A stretch of DNA of 64,000 bases from NCBI RefSeq assembly GCF_030503435.1, contig NZ_JAUKPO010000006.1, positions 186,001-250,000 on the forward strand, in the 5' to 3' direction. The notes under the pieces were generated by a model. That model was given only the letters and a program-made list of their open reading frames with translations, searched no databases and was not told the DNA's origin. Every line of letters begins with the position of its first letter. Positions within the stretch are counted from its first letter, which is position 1. This DNA is from Rhodocytophaga aerolata (lineage in GTDB: Bacteria > Bacteroidota > Bacteroidia > Cytophagales > 172606-1). Shown here piece after piece: positions 45,830-55,089 of the stretch. The position numbers were made by a program, and so were the translations under genes.

Positions 45830-46018
45830 GATATTAAAACTGGTTAGGATGGTTGAACGGTTTACTGATTTTCTAACGGATGGTATCTGTTTCTATTTCT
45901 ATTTTGAATAAAAATACAACTAATCCGCTAGGCGGAAAGAAGTATGCTTCCATTCTGCTAAATGCGGATGTAGGGTTTGCCGGTAAAAAAGTGTTAGTAG
46001 ATAGGCTATCCAGAGAAA

Positions 46019-47083
46019 TTATAGAGCTTCTGTAGGTGCTTTAAACGTACGCATTCGCTGAATAAGTTTGTGGTTTTCTGCTGCTGTACCAACAGTAATA
46101 CGCAGGCAATTTTCGCAGAGAATAACCTTAGAACGGTCACGGACAATAATTTTGTCGTCAATTAGGTGCTGGTACATAGCTCTGGCATCTGTCACTTTTA
46201 CTAACAGAAAATTAGCATCAGAAGGGTAAATATGTTGTACAATGGGCAATTGCAACAACTCTTTTTTCAATAGCTGCTTATCCTGTAGAATTTGGGCGAC
46301 CATTTGATCTTTTGCTTCAACCGTAGCTATACTGCGTTCTACCAGTTCCTGTGTAAGGGTGTTTATATTGTAAGGCGACTTTAATTTGTTGAGAATACGA
46401 ATAATCTCTTCGGAAGCAAATGCCATTCCCAGCCGCAAACCGGCCAAGCCCCAGGCTTTAGAGAACGTCTGCATGACTACCAGGTTAGGGAATTCATTCA
46501 GTTTATTCACGAATGTATGATCGGGTGCAAAATCAATGTATGCTTCGTCTACCACCACCAACCCAGGAAAGTGCTGCAGAATGATTACTATATCTTCTGC
46601 TTTTAATAGATTAGCCGTAGGATTATTGGGGGAGCATAAGAAAATAAGCTTCGACTTTGCATTAATTGCCTTCAAGACGTTAGGCAGGTCAATCTGGAAA
46701 TCGGGGGTAAGCGGGACTTTCACCATCCGTACGTCATTGATACTGGCACTCACTTCATACATCCCATAGGTTGGCGGCAGTAGAATTACCTCATCCGACT
46801 GGGGCGAGCAGGTAGCCCGGATCAGCAGATCAATTGCTTCGTCGCTGCCGTTGCCCAGAAATATTTGTTTGACATCTACTTTCCGGATAGCTGCAAGCTT
46901 TTTCTTTAATGCCCACTGGTAAGGATCTGGATAGCGGTTGTAGGCTTCCGGCGTAATTGAACCCAACGGATTCTCATTGGCATCTAAAAATATGCCTTCT
47001 GTGCCTTCATACTCATCGCGGGCAGAAGCATAAGGCGTAAGGGTAAGTATATGTGGACGAAGTATTTTTTTTAGATCAAACAT
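46019..47083 (-). CDS. hisC: Histidinol-phosphate aminotransferase
   Basis: 354 residues from the ATG at 47083, giving the N-terminus MFDLKKILRPHI; a start at 47116 would add eleven residues unlike the family. PLP enzyme that transaminates imidazole-acetol phosphate in histidine synthesis. Visible landmarks: FLGNGSDEAIDLLIRA, SPNNPTAN, VVDEAYIDFA, the PLP lysine in TFSKAWGLAGLRLG and the phosphate-binding Arg in CLRITVGT. Co-transcribed with hisD, 70 bp upstream. Confidence 0.93.
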   Translation of the reverse strand: MFDLKKILRPHILTLTPYASARDEYEGTEGIFLDANENPLGSITPEAYNRYPDPYQWALKKKLAAIRKVDVKQIFLGNGSDEAIDLLIRATCSPQSDEVILLPPTYGMYEVSASINDVRMVKVPLTPDFQIDLPNVLKAINAKSKLIFLCSPNNPTANLLKAEDIVIILQHFPGLVVVDEAYIDFAPDHTFVNKLNEFPNLVVMQTFSKAWGLAGLRLGMAFASEEIIRILNKLKSPYNINTLTQELVERSIATVEAKDQMVAQILQDKQLLKKELLQLPIVQHIYPSDANFLLVKVTDARAMYQHLIDDKIIVRDRSKVILCENCLRITVGTAAENHKLIQRMRTFKAPTEAL

Positions 47084-47153
47084 GGTGGTATAAACAAATA
47101 ACGAATAAAAGAGCAAAATAACTGGTGTACCTAGAGAGGCAAAAAGCCACTGA

Positions 47154-48440
47154 TTATTTCTTGTGGTTCATCAGCCGGATAGAAACAGCATTTTTATGTG
47201 CTATCAGTTCTTCAGCAGCAGCCATTGCTTCTATAGCCGGACCAATGTGCTGTAAGCCGGCCAGTGTAATCTGCTGGAAGGTAATCTTCTTAACAAAACT
47301 ATCCAGCGAAACTCCGCTATAGGCTTTCGCAAATCCGTTGGTTGGTAGTGTATGGTTGGTACCCGAAGCATAATCGCCAGCTGACTCAGGAGTAAAATGC
47401 CCCAAAAATACCGAACCTGCATTAATAATTTGCTCGGCTACCACCTCTGCATTTTCTATAGCCAATATTAAATGCTCAGCTGCATATTCATTGAGCAGAT
47501 CTATAGCTTCTTTTTCCGTTTTTACCAAAATGGCCTTGCTATTTTCCAGGGCTTGCGTTGCCACAGCCTCCCGGGGTAGTTGCGCAAGTTGTCTGCTGAT
47601 TTCCTCCTGCACAGCAGTTAGTAACTTTTTGCTTTGCGAAACCAGTATTACCTGACTGTCGCGGCCATGTTCGGCCTGTGAAAGCAAATCGGCAGCTACA
47701 AATGCCGCATTTGCCTTTTCGTCGGCATAAACGGCTACTTCTGAAGGGCCGGCTGGCATATCTATAGCAATCCCTTCTTTATTAATCAGTTGCTTGGCAG
47801 CTGTAACATATTGGTTACCCGGGCCAAATATTTTATATACTGCAGGAATGCTTTCGGTTCCATAGGCCATAGCAGCAATGGCCTGGGCACCACCAACTTT
47901 GAAAATTTTGTTGATCCCCAGAATATCGGCTGTATATAAAATGGCCGGATGTATTTTGCCAGAACGGTTGGCGGGCGTGCACAGAACTACCTCTTTGCAA
48001 CCGGCAAGTTGGGCAGGTATCCCTAACATAAGCACCGTAGAAAATAAAGGAGCTGTACCGCCAGGAATGTATAACCCTACTTTTTCAATAGCTACATTTT
48101 TCCGCCAGCAGACAACGCCAGGCTGTGTTTCTACCTTTTGTATGGATGGCTGCTGCGTCTCGTGGAACTTCTGTATATTGGCTCTGGCAAGTTCAATGGC
48201 AGCTTTTAGTTCCGGATTTACCAGCTGATGAGCTTCCTTAATTTCGGCCGCCGATACTTGTATAGCTGCCAGTTCAACCTTGTCGAACTGATGTGTATAA
48301 GTTTTGACAGCCTGGTCGCCGCTGAGTTTTACCTGTTGTAAAACCGGAGCCACTATTTTTTCTATTTCCTGCAGGTTCATCACCGGCCTGGCCAGTAAAG
48401 CTGGCCACTGGTGTTGAGGTGGGTATTCTACTATATTCAT
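47154..48440 (-). CDS. hisD: Histidinol dehydrogenase
   Basis: 428 residues from the ATG at 48440. Zn-dependent NAD enzyme that makes histidine from histidinol in two oxidation steps. Motifs: [60 protein letters not shown], and the zinc/active-site stretch [17 protein letters not shown] longer frame from 48539 does not resemble the family. No hisG precedes it, unlike the common hisGDC order; the upstream neighbour is a divergent kinase gene. Confidence 0.94.
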   Translation of the reverse strand: MNIVEYPPQHQWPALLARPVMNLQEIEKIVAPVLQQVKLSGDQAVKTYTHQFDKVELAAIQVSAAEIKEAHQLVNPELKAAIELARANIQKFHETQQPSIQKVETQPGVVCWRKNVAIEKVGLYIPGGTAPLFSTVLMLGIPAQLAGCKEVVLCTPANRSGKIHPAILYTADILGINKIFKVGGAQAIAAMAYGTESIPAVYKIFGPGNQYVTAAKQLINKEGIAIDMPAGPSEVAVYADEKANAAFVAADLLSQAEHGRDSQVILVSQSKKLLTAVQEEISRQLAQLPREAVATQALENSKAILVKTEKEAIDLLNEYAAEHLILAIENAEVVAEQIINAGSVFLGHFTPESAGDYASGTNHTLPTNGFAKAYSGVSLDSFVKKITFQQITLAGLQHIGPAIEAMAAAEELIAHKNAVSIRLMNHKK

Positions 48441-48662
48441 ATATCTGACCAATTGAGTTGCTAATTTACGGAGGGTAGCAAAATATATGGTACAGTTCCT
48501 GAATAATAAATGAACAATCTGCCTTTTTGTGCCAGGCAATCTGCCGGATGAATGAGGAATGCCTAACTTTTTTATGCTAATATCAGTAAAATAGCTGTCA
48601 GGTAATACAAGGAATGGTTAGTTTTGCTTAATAAGTGTTGCCATGCCTGCTATGATGAATTT

Positions 48663-49910
48663 ATGAATAATCATGTAAGAAATAACGATACAACTAATTT
48701 AGTCTCTGAAAATCAGGTACTCAAGGAAAAGGTAAAAACCTATGAAGCCAAAATACAAAAACTTACCGAGCAACTGGAAACCAGGCAGGCTGTAACAACT
48801 AAATCTTTAGCTGACAATCCGGCGGCCACTGAGAACGAGAATATTCATCCTGAAATGTTTTATTTCCTGGCCGAATCTATTCCACAAATCGTCTGGACGG
48901 CCTTACCGGATGGATACGAAGATTTTCATAACAAAAAATTAACAGAATATTCCGGCATTAGTGTGGAAGAAGCGGAAGGTGATGGCTGGCAACAGATTAT
49001 TCATCCGGAAGACTATGCACCTACCCTGGCCATATGGGATGAGTGTCTCCGGACTGGTCAGCCTTATCAGGTAAAATACCGTTTCCGCAGACACGATGGC
49101 GAATACCGCTGGTTTCTGGGGAGAGCTTTACCATTGAAAGATGTTTCCGGCAAAATTATTAAATGGTTTGGTACGTGTACAGATATACACGAGGAAGAAC
49201 TGGCCAAAATACAGCTGCAAGATGCAAACCAGGAGTTGAAGCATATTAATGAGGTGTTGGATAATTTTGTATACATGGCTGCCCATGACCTTAAATCGCC
49301 GGTAAGTAGCCTGAAAATGCTGCTGCATCTACTGGATATGCAGACGGAAATTGATAAAAAAGAAGAGTTTATCCGGATGGTGAATGTGTCAGTAGACAGG
49401 CTGGAGCGGACCATTAGTGGCTTAATTGAAGTAATTTTTGTGGAAAGTAGTCAGAGTCCGGCTAAAGAAATAGCTTTTGACGAGATGCTGGCGAATATCA
49501 TAACAGAACTTGGCCCGCAGATGGATAGTTGCAAGGATTGTATTGAAGCAGATTTTCGAGTGCCAAGCATCAAGTATATTGAGGCATATTTGAGCAGCAT
49601 TATGAAGAACTTGATTACCAATGCAGTAAAGTACTATGCACCCCGAAGGCCACTGGCTATTCATATTCAGACCAAAAAAGTAGATGATGCCATCTTGCTT
49701 ACAGTTACCGATAATGGTATTGGTATAGATCTTATCCGCAATAAAGACAAAGTATTTAAGCCGTTCAAACGGTTTACCGAAAGGGCTCATGGTACGGGCG
49801 TAGGTTTGTATATCATCAAAAATATTGTGGAAAAAAATGGGGGCACCATTGAAATTGAAAGCCAGCCCGATAAAGGAACTACTTTTAGGGTATATCTGAA
49901 AGCCTATTAA
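48663..49910 (+). CDS. PAS-domain sensor histidine kinase, soluble
   Basis: 415 residues from the ATG at 48663; an upstream TTG at 48624 would add thirteen residues rich in Cys. No membrane helix. A coiled coil (about 15-50) leads into a PAS_3 domain with PAC (KYRFRRHDGEYRWFL, then GKIIKWFGTCTDI, about 75-180). The HisKA box is MAAHDLKSPVSSL (His about 208) and the ATPase has MKNLITNAVKYY and GTGVGLYIIKNIV. No receiver or regulator gene lies beside it, so its output partner is unknown. Confidence 0.9.
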   Translation: MNNHVRNNDTTNLVSENQVLKEKVKTYEAKIQKLTEQLETRQAVTTKSLADNPAATENENIHPEMFYFLAESIPQIVWTALPDGYEDFHNKKLTEYSGISVEEAEGDGWQQIIHPEDYAPTLAIWDECLRTGQPYQVKYRFRRHDGEYRWFLGRALPLKDVSGKIIKWFGTCTDIHEEELAKIQLQDANQELKHINEVLDNFVYMAAHDLKSPVSSLKMLLHLLDMQTEIDKKEEFIRMVNVSVDRLERTISGLIEVIFVESSQSPAKEIAFDEMLANIITELGPQMDSCKDCIEADFRVPSIKYIEAYLSSIMKNLITNAVKYYAPRRPLAIHIQTKKVDDAILLTVTDNGIGIDLIRNKDKVFKPFKRFTERAHGTGVGLYIIKNIVEKNGGTIEIESQPDKGTTFRVYLKAY

Positions 49911-49987
49911 GAAGTCCTGAAAAGCTAGCTGTTTTATTGTTAATTTGTTTCTCTTCTTGCTGCGAATGCTATTGTCTCTTCCAGCTA

Positions 49988-50021
49988 TTGCCGCATACTA
50001 CCTCTTGCCGCATACTACCTC
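49988..50021 (+). repeat. 17-bp tandem duplication
   Basis: TTGCCGCATACTACCTC occurs twice in a row (49988-50004 and 50005-50021), exact copies. Probably a recent slippage event in non-coding DNA. Confidence 0.9.
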
Positions 50022-50202
50022 TTGCTTTTATCTTAATTCAGTAATTGTTGTTTATTACCACAAGGTGTTATATATTTTCTTATATAATTCATTAAATCTT
50101 TTTAAACTTTTAAGAATAGTTGTAAAAAGTGTGTTGGCCCAGAAAAACAGCGGGGTGTGCGTAAGCCTGTAGCGAAGAAGCATTGTTTTTCCTAGACTTT
50201 TT

Positions 50203-50239
50203 TTCTTACTTTTTTGTGGCAATGACAAAAAAGTAAGAA
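50203..50239. repeat. Perfect 15-bp hairpin, possible dispersed element
   Basis: TTCTTACTTTTTTGT (50203-50217) and its exact complement (50225-50239) around a 7-nt loop. The ACTTTTTTGT core is flanked by further T/A runs. It looks like one copy of a dispersed palindromic unit of the REP kind; only one copy is in this window, so this is a guess. Confidence 0.5.
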
Positions 50240-50465
50240 GGTATGGTTAAAATTATCTGCTTTAGCACACACTCAATTGATAGTTTAATAAATTTAAATA
50301 ACCTCATTTTTAAGTATCCTTTTTATTTTACTTTATACCCTCACAATTTTCTTGCAAACTATCTGAACTGTGTAAGGCTACATAGACAAGTGGTTTAATA
50401 ATTGCGCATAATTGAGTAAACTTAATTAACTAAAAGGCAAACGTTCTATTTAAGAAAATAGGCAT

Positions 50466-52928
50466 ATGGAAGTAGTTTTACTGGTGGTAGTTATTGTCAT
50501 GATCTATTGGGTAGCCAACAAGGTATCGGATAAAAGCAAGTTGCTGCACTACCGCATGGATGAAGTATTGCATGAGTTGCAACAGTTACGGGCTGAAGTA
50601 GAGTCGGCCCGCCCGGCTCCGGCAGCACCCGAACCATCCAAACCTGTTGTCCAGGAAGAAGTAGTACCACCGGTAATCGCACCTGTTCCGGAGCCGGTTA
50701 CAGCCAAAGAAGAGGTAACAGCAGATATATCTTTTCAAGAACTGATAGAACAAGCTACTGTCCAGAATGTTTCCATTCCTGCATCCCCAGAACAACCCGT
50801 GGTAACAGAACCTCAGCCCTCCTTTGTGGAAAATTTCCTCAGAAATAACCCTGATCTGGAGAAATTTATCGGTGAAAATCTAATGAATAAAATTGGGATT
50901 GGTATACTGGTATTAGGGATTGGGTATTTTGTAAAGTTTGCCATTGATAAAGAATGGATTAATGAGATTGGGCGAGTATTTATTGGTATCCTAGCAGGAG
51001 GGGCATTAATTGGTCTGGCACACCGCATGCGCAAATCGTTTGCTGCCTTTAGTTCGGTGCTGGTAGGAGGTGGCCTGGCGGTATTGTATTTTACTATTGC
51101 CATTGCTTTCCATCAATACCAGATTTTTAGCCAGACCGTGGCTTTTGTGTTAATGGTAGTCATTACAGGATTTTCTATTCTGCTCTCAGTGTCGTACAAC
51201 CGGGTAGAACTGGCCGTATTAGCCATACTTGGTGGATTTGCCACACCCTTTATGCTAAGTACCGGGGAGGGAAACTATAAAGTGCTGTTTACCTATGTGC
51301 TGATTTTAAATGTAGGAATGCTGATATTAGCCTACCTGAAAAAATGGAATATTCTTAACTGGATCTGTTACCTATTCACTATTATCCTTTATGGCGGCTG
51401 GCTTACGAGAGAGGCAATGAGTACCAAGGAAGTTCCTTATGTAGGTGCATTGGTATTTGGTACGCTGTTCTATCTTGTTTTCTTTTTAATGAATATTATT
51501 AACAACATCAAAGAGAAAAGCAAATTTGCGCCCTCAGAGATTGCCATTTTGTTAAGTAATACATTTTTATATTATTCAGCTGGCATGTATATACTGGCCA
51601 ATATAGAGAAAGGTCTATATCAAGGATTATTCACTGTGCTGGTTGCCATATTTAACTTCTTGTTTGCCTTTGTTCTGTACAAGAACGAAAAGGTAGACCG
51701 TAACCTGATTTATTTGCTTATTGGCCTGGTTATTACCTTTGTTAGTCTGGCCGTACCTGTACAACTGGAAGGCAATTACATTACCATGTTCTGGGCACTG
51801 GAAGCGGTATTGCTGCTGTGGCTGTCTCAGAAGTCAGGATTGAAGCTGATAGCTAATAGTTCGCTGCTAGTTAACGGGCTAATGCTGGTAAGCCTGGCAA
51901 TGGACTGGAGTGATTTATATACCTCTACTACAACCAACACAGTTCTACCCATCGTGTTAAACAAGGCGTTTATAACTGGGGCTGTAGCTATTATCAGCTT
52001 ACTAGCTACTCAATATTTATTGCGTTTACAGGAGCATACCTTTCATTTCAGGCTATTTGCCATACCAGTTAAACCGTATCAGGCATTGCTTAGTATTATC
52101 CTGGGTCTGGTTATTTATTTAGTAGGATTGCTGGAGTTAGATTATCAGCTTACCCTGTATATGGAGTCTCAGGTAAACCGCACAATTCTGTTGGGTTGTT
52201 ATAACCTGCTGTATATAAGTATACTATTGCTTATGGGGTTCTACCGGGAAAAATATACCTTGTCTGTAGCGGCTTCTATGCTGGGTGTGTTAGGAACTAT
52301 ACTATATCTATTGGTATATAACCAGGCAGTATTACAATTGGTAAAATCACATTACATTAATTCCGGGATCAATTTCATTGGCTTTGGGTTTCATTACCTG
52401 AGTTTTCTGCTCGTTTTAGGTATTGTGACATTGCTACTCAGGAACAAAAACTTGCTGAGTCAGATTATTCCGTCAGTAGATAAAGGCTTGTCCTGGTTTT
52501 TGTGCTTTATCCTGGTTTTTGTATTCAGCTCAGAACTCGTGTTTCATGTGGTATATTTTAATAGTTCTTCAGTTACCTTAACTGGATTAAGTCAGGAATC
52601 TACTAGGCAGATATATGAGCAGTTTACCAGCTTATTAAAGCAAACTTATAAAGTTGGTTTTCCTATTCTATGGGGTATATGCGGATTTGCTTTTATGATT
52701 ATTGGGCTCCGAAGGAAAAACCGGGATTTACGCATTATTGCCCTTAGCTTGTTTACCCTTACTCTGACAAAACTATTTATTTACGATATACGCGGAATTT
52801 CTGAAGGAGGCAAAATAGCCGCCTTTATTTCGTTAGGTATTGTGTTGCTCGTAATTTCCTTTATGTACCAGAATTTGAAAAGATTAATTCTTGCCGATGA
52901 TTCTACCAACCAACGTTCTGTAGAATGA
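50466..52928 (+). CDS. DUF2339 polytopic membrane protein
   Basis: 820 residues. After one helix (about 2-18), a short coiled coil and a Pro/Val/Glu-rich linker (about 40-110) comes a very hydrophobic core of roughly 20 or more helices. The block NPDLEKFIGENLMNKIGIGILVLGIGYFVKFAID (split here: NPDLEKFIGENL then NKIGIGILVLGIGYFVK) is the DUF2339 hallmark. It forms an ATGA overlap of 4 bp with the DUF3999 gene. The family's function is unknown; an envelope transport or assembly role is often suggested. Confidence 0.9.
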   Translation: MEVVLLVVVIVMIYWVANKVSDKSKLLHYRMDEVLHELQQLRAEVESARPAPAAPEPSKPVVQEEVVPPVIAPVPEPVTAKEEVTADISFQELIEQATVQNVSIPASPEQPVVTEPQPSFVENFLRNNPDLEKFIGENLMNKIGIGILVLGIGYFVKFAIDKEWINEIGRVFIGILAGGALIGLAHRMRKSFAAFSSVLVGGGLAVLYFTIAIAFHQYQIFSQTVAFVLMVVITGFSILLSVSYNRVELAVLAILGGFATPFMLSTGEGNYKVLFTYVLILNVGMLILAYLKKWNILNWICYLFTIILYGGWLTREAMSTKEVPYVGALVFGTLFYLVFFLMNIINNIKEKSKFAPSEIAILLSNTFLYYSAGMYILANIEKGLYQGLFTVLVAIFNFLFAFVLYKNEKVDRNLIYLLIGLVITFVSLAVPVQLEGNYITMFWALEAVLLLWLSQKSGLKLIANSSLLVNGLMLVSLAMDWSDLYTSTTTNTVLPIVLNKAFITGAVAIISLLATQYLLRLQEHTFHFRLFAIPVKPYQALLSIILGLVIYLVGLLELDYQLTLYMESQVNRTILLGCYNLLYISILLLMGFYREKYTLSVAASMLGVLGTILYLLVYNQAVLQLVKSHYINSGINFIGFGFHYLSFLLVLGIVTLLLRNKNLLSQIIPSVDKGLSWFLCFILVFVFSSELVFHVVYFNSSSVTLTGLSQESTRQIYEQFTSLLKQTYKVGFPILWGICGFAFMIIGLRRKNRDLRIIALSLFTLTLTKLFIYDIRGISEGGKIAAFISLGIVLLVISFMYQNLKRLILADDSTNQRSVE

Positions 52929-54175
52929 TAAAAAGAATAATACCTATAATCTGCTTTTTCTGGCTAAGTATACAAGCAGGCATAGCCCAGAATTTTATGT
53001 ATCAGGCACAACTTGATACCATAGTAGAGGACGGCTTCTACAGAATTACTATCAGCCCCCAGATTGCCGGATATCTAAAAGCCGGTCTGTCGGATATTCG
53101 GTTGTATAACAAAGATTTACAAGAAGTGCCCTACTTAATGCAGCAAGAGCAACCAGTACAATACAAAAAGCTGTTTAGAGAATACGAAATAGTAAGCAAG
53201 ATCAGTAAACCCAAGTCAGGCACCAGTCTTATCTTACGTAATGCCAGCAGGAGCAAGATCAACAACATTCACCTTATTATTCAAAATACGAATGCCACTA
53301 AAAAGGCACAACTAAGCGGTAGCCACGATGCCAACGAGTGGTATAGCATTGATGACGGGTTTATACTATACCCAGTAAAAAATCAGTCGGCAACTTCAGA
53401 AATAAAAGCACTTGAATTTCCACTAAGTGAGTATGAATACTACAAGCTCGACATTCAGGATTCATTGAGTGCTCCCATAAACATTATCAAAGCTGGGTAC
53501 TATGATACCCATGCAGAAAATGGCAAATATACCCCGCTAGAAGAGCTTAAATTCATACAGAAAGATAGTGCAGCGCTGAAACAAACGTTTGTATATATTC
53601 ACCTAAAGCAGCCTGCTTTGGTTGATAAACTGGAACTAGCTATAACGGCACCTACCTATTATCTGCGCCCGGTAGAAGTGAACATACCTACTATTACCAT
53701 TGACAAAAGAAAGCGGCAAAAGACTTTTTATGAAACAGTGGCTTATACTACTTTAAAATCATCAGCCGACAAAACTATTTTTCCAAAGTCTTTTCATGCA
53801 AAAGACTTTTACCTGCTGATACAGAATGAAGATAATACCCCCTTGCAAATTGCGGATGTAAAAGCATATCAGCTAAACAGGTATCTGGTGGCTTTTTTGA
53901 AGAAAGGAGAAGCCTATCAGATAAAGTTTGGCAATGATAATCTACAAGCTCCGCAATACGACCTGGCCTACTTTACAGACAAACTTCCGGAAACTATTCC
54001 AGTAATACAGGTTAAGTCCATTTTGCCGGTGAGTTCATCGGCTACAGCATCAGATTCTGATTCAACTTTCTTTACCAACAAATGGCTGATATGGGCGGCT
54101 ATTGCGTTAGTGATTGTTTTGTTAAGTTTTTTATCCTTCCGGATGGTGAAAGATATGAAGAGCAACCAACAATAG
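52925..54175 (+). CDS. DUF3999 family protein
   Basis: 416 residues: signal peptide (about 1-21), a large beta-rich periplasmic part with the family-typical LSDIRLYNKDLQEVPYLM near residue 56 and DSLSAPINIIKAGYY, and one C-terminal helix (about 385-405) with a basic tail. Overlaps the DUF2339 gene by 4 bp; the two families are commonly found together and probably form one membrane complex. Function unknown. Confidence 0.82.
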   Translation: MIKRIIPIICFFWLSIQAGIAQNFMYQAQLDTIVEDGFYRITISPQIAGYLKAGLSDIRLYNKDLQEVPYLMQQEQPVQYKKLFREYEIVSKISKPKSGTSLILRNASRSKINNIHLIIQNTNATKKAQLSGSHDANEWYSIDDGFILYPVKNQSATSEIKALEFPLSEYEYYKLDIQDSLSAPINIIKAGYYDTHAENGKYTPLEELKFIQKDSAALKQTFVYIHLKQPALVDKLELAITAPTYYLRPVEVNIPTITIDKRKRQKTFYETVAYTTLKSSADKTIFPKSFHAKDFYLLIQNEDNTPLQIADVKAYQLNRYLVAFLKKGEAYQIKFGNDNLQAPQYDLAYFTDKLPETIPVIQVKSILPVSSSATASDSDSTFFTNKWLIWAAIALVIVLLSFLSFRMVKDMKSNQQ

Positions 54176-54236
54176 TCTGTTAGCAATTGAACGGTTGGCG
54201 TGCCAGTTCAATTTAAGCTAAGATCTGCTATTTAAC

Positions 54237-54267
54237 TTGCGGATTAGGTATATATTTAATACGTTTA
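54237..54267 (+). promoter_or_regulatory. Vegetative promoter
   Basis: TTG at 54237-54239, 20-bp spacer, TACGTTTA at 54260-54267 (7 of 8 to TAnnTTTG). A start near 54274 gives a short leader to the ATG at 54290. Confidence 0.45.
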
Positions 54268-54289
54268 CTTAGCCTCAAACCTGCAAAAC

Positions 54290-54637
54290 ATGCCCTCACG
54301 TATCATCTTATTCCTGCTAATTGCCTTGCTGAGTTTTTTGTTGCAACTATTCCTTCCCTGGTGGATAATAGCCTTTGTTGCTTTTGGCGCAGCTTTATGG
54401 CGGGCTACTAATGGGAGGAATGCTTTCTGGTCTGGCTTTCTGGCAATAGCCGTGGTATGGATGTTGACAGCTACCATTATCCATGTCCGCACAGATGGCA
54501 TTTTAACGCAGCGTATAGCGGCACTATTCAGTTTACCAGCCTCCTTTCTGTTACTATGTATTACAGCCCTAATAGGCGGAATAGTAGGAGGCATGGCGGC
54601 GCTAAGCGGATTTTACGTCCGGCAATTAATCAGGTGA
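54290..54637 (+). CDS. Small conserved four-helix membrane protein
   Basis: 115 residues, mostly hydrophobic: helices at about 4-20, 24-38, 46-66 and 78-104, separated by short polar turns (WRATNGRN; HVRTDGILTQR). It ends in a basic tail. I recognise it as a conserved hypothetical of Bacteroidota but not as a named family. It lies downstream of DUF2339-DUF3999 with its own likely promoter. Confidence 0.7.
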   Translation: MPSRIILFLLIALLSFLLQLFLPWWIIAFVAFGAALWRATNGRNAFWSGFLAIAVVWMLTATIIHVRTDGILTQRIAALFSLPASFLLLCITALIGGIVGGMAALSGFYVRQLIR

Positions 54638-54700
54638 GTGAATTTTTGCTAAACAAATTCTGCTGTTAATGGTTTTTAGAAAAAAACCAACTTAACAGCT

Positions 54701-55045
54701 ATGGCAACCAACGCAGCAAATGACCAGGAAGACGTATACCAGGAATTTAAAGATCTGGTAAATATGACACCCAAACAAATTGAAAAGTGGCTACAGACAG
54801 AGGAATCTAAAGAAGTCGGGTTTAAGGAGAAAGAGGGCGGAGAATCTGTAGGGCACCAGTCAGGAGGCAAAATCATTCACATTTTAGAAAAGAAGAAAGC
54901 AGACTTAAAAGAGGACGATTATGCGCATATGCGCAAAGTGGTGGGTTATATTAAAAGACATTCAGCGCAAAAACCAGGTGGCGACATAGAAAATACGCCC
55001 TGGCGCTTTTCTTTAATGAACTGGGGACATGATCCGATGAAGTAA
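54701..55045 (+). CDS. DUF3140 family protein
   Basis: 114 residues, matching the whole DUF3140 family: VYQEFKDLVNMTPKQIEKWL, then GESVGHQSGGKIIHIL, DDYAHMRKVVGYIKRH and a final RFSLMNWGHDP. The family is soluble, helical and of unknown function, and often appears next to stress genes. Its high conservation in the listed blocks makes the call firm. Confidence 0.9.
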   Translation: MATNAANDQEDVYQEFKDLVNMTPKQIEKWLQTEESKEVGFKEKEGGESVGHQSGGKIIHILEKKKADLKEDDYAHMRKVVGYIKRHSAQKPGGDIENTPWRFSLMNWGHDPMK

Positions 55046-55059
55046 ACTACCTGTTTAGG

Positions 55060-55089
55060 AAAAGAGCGGTGCCCTGGCACTGCTCTTTT
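55060..55089. terminator. Bidirectional rho-independent terminator
   Basis: 8-bp and 5-bp stems (aaaagagc, then gtgcc) separated by one G-U pair, 2-nt loop core, symmetric A- and T-runs. It closes the DUF3140 gene and the TPR gene; it overlaps the stop codon of the latter (55088). Confidence 0.85.

Larger units (their letters stand above)
49911..50465. other. Long intergenic region with a perfect hairpin element
   Basis: 555 bp with no supported gene. Holds a 17-bp tandem duplication at 49988-50021 and a long perfect hairpin at 50203-50239. The rest is AT-rich and without a clear promoter. Confidence 0.45.
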
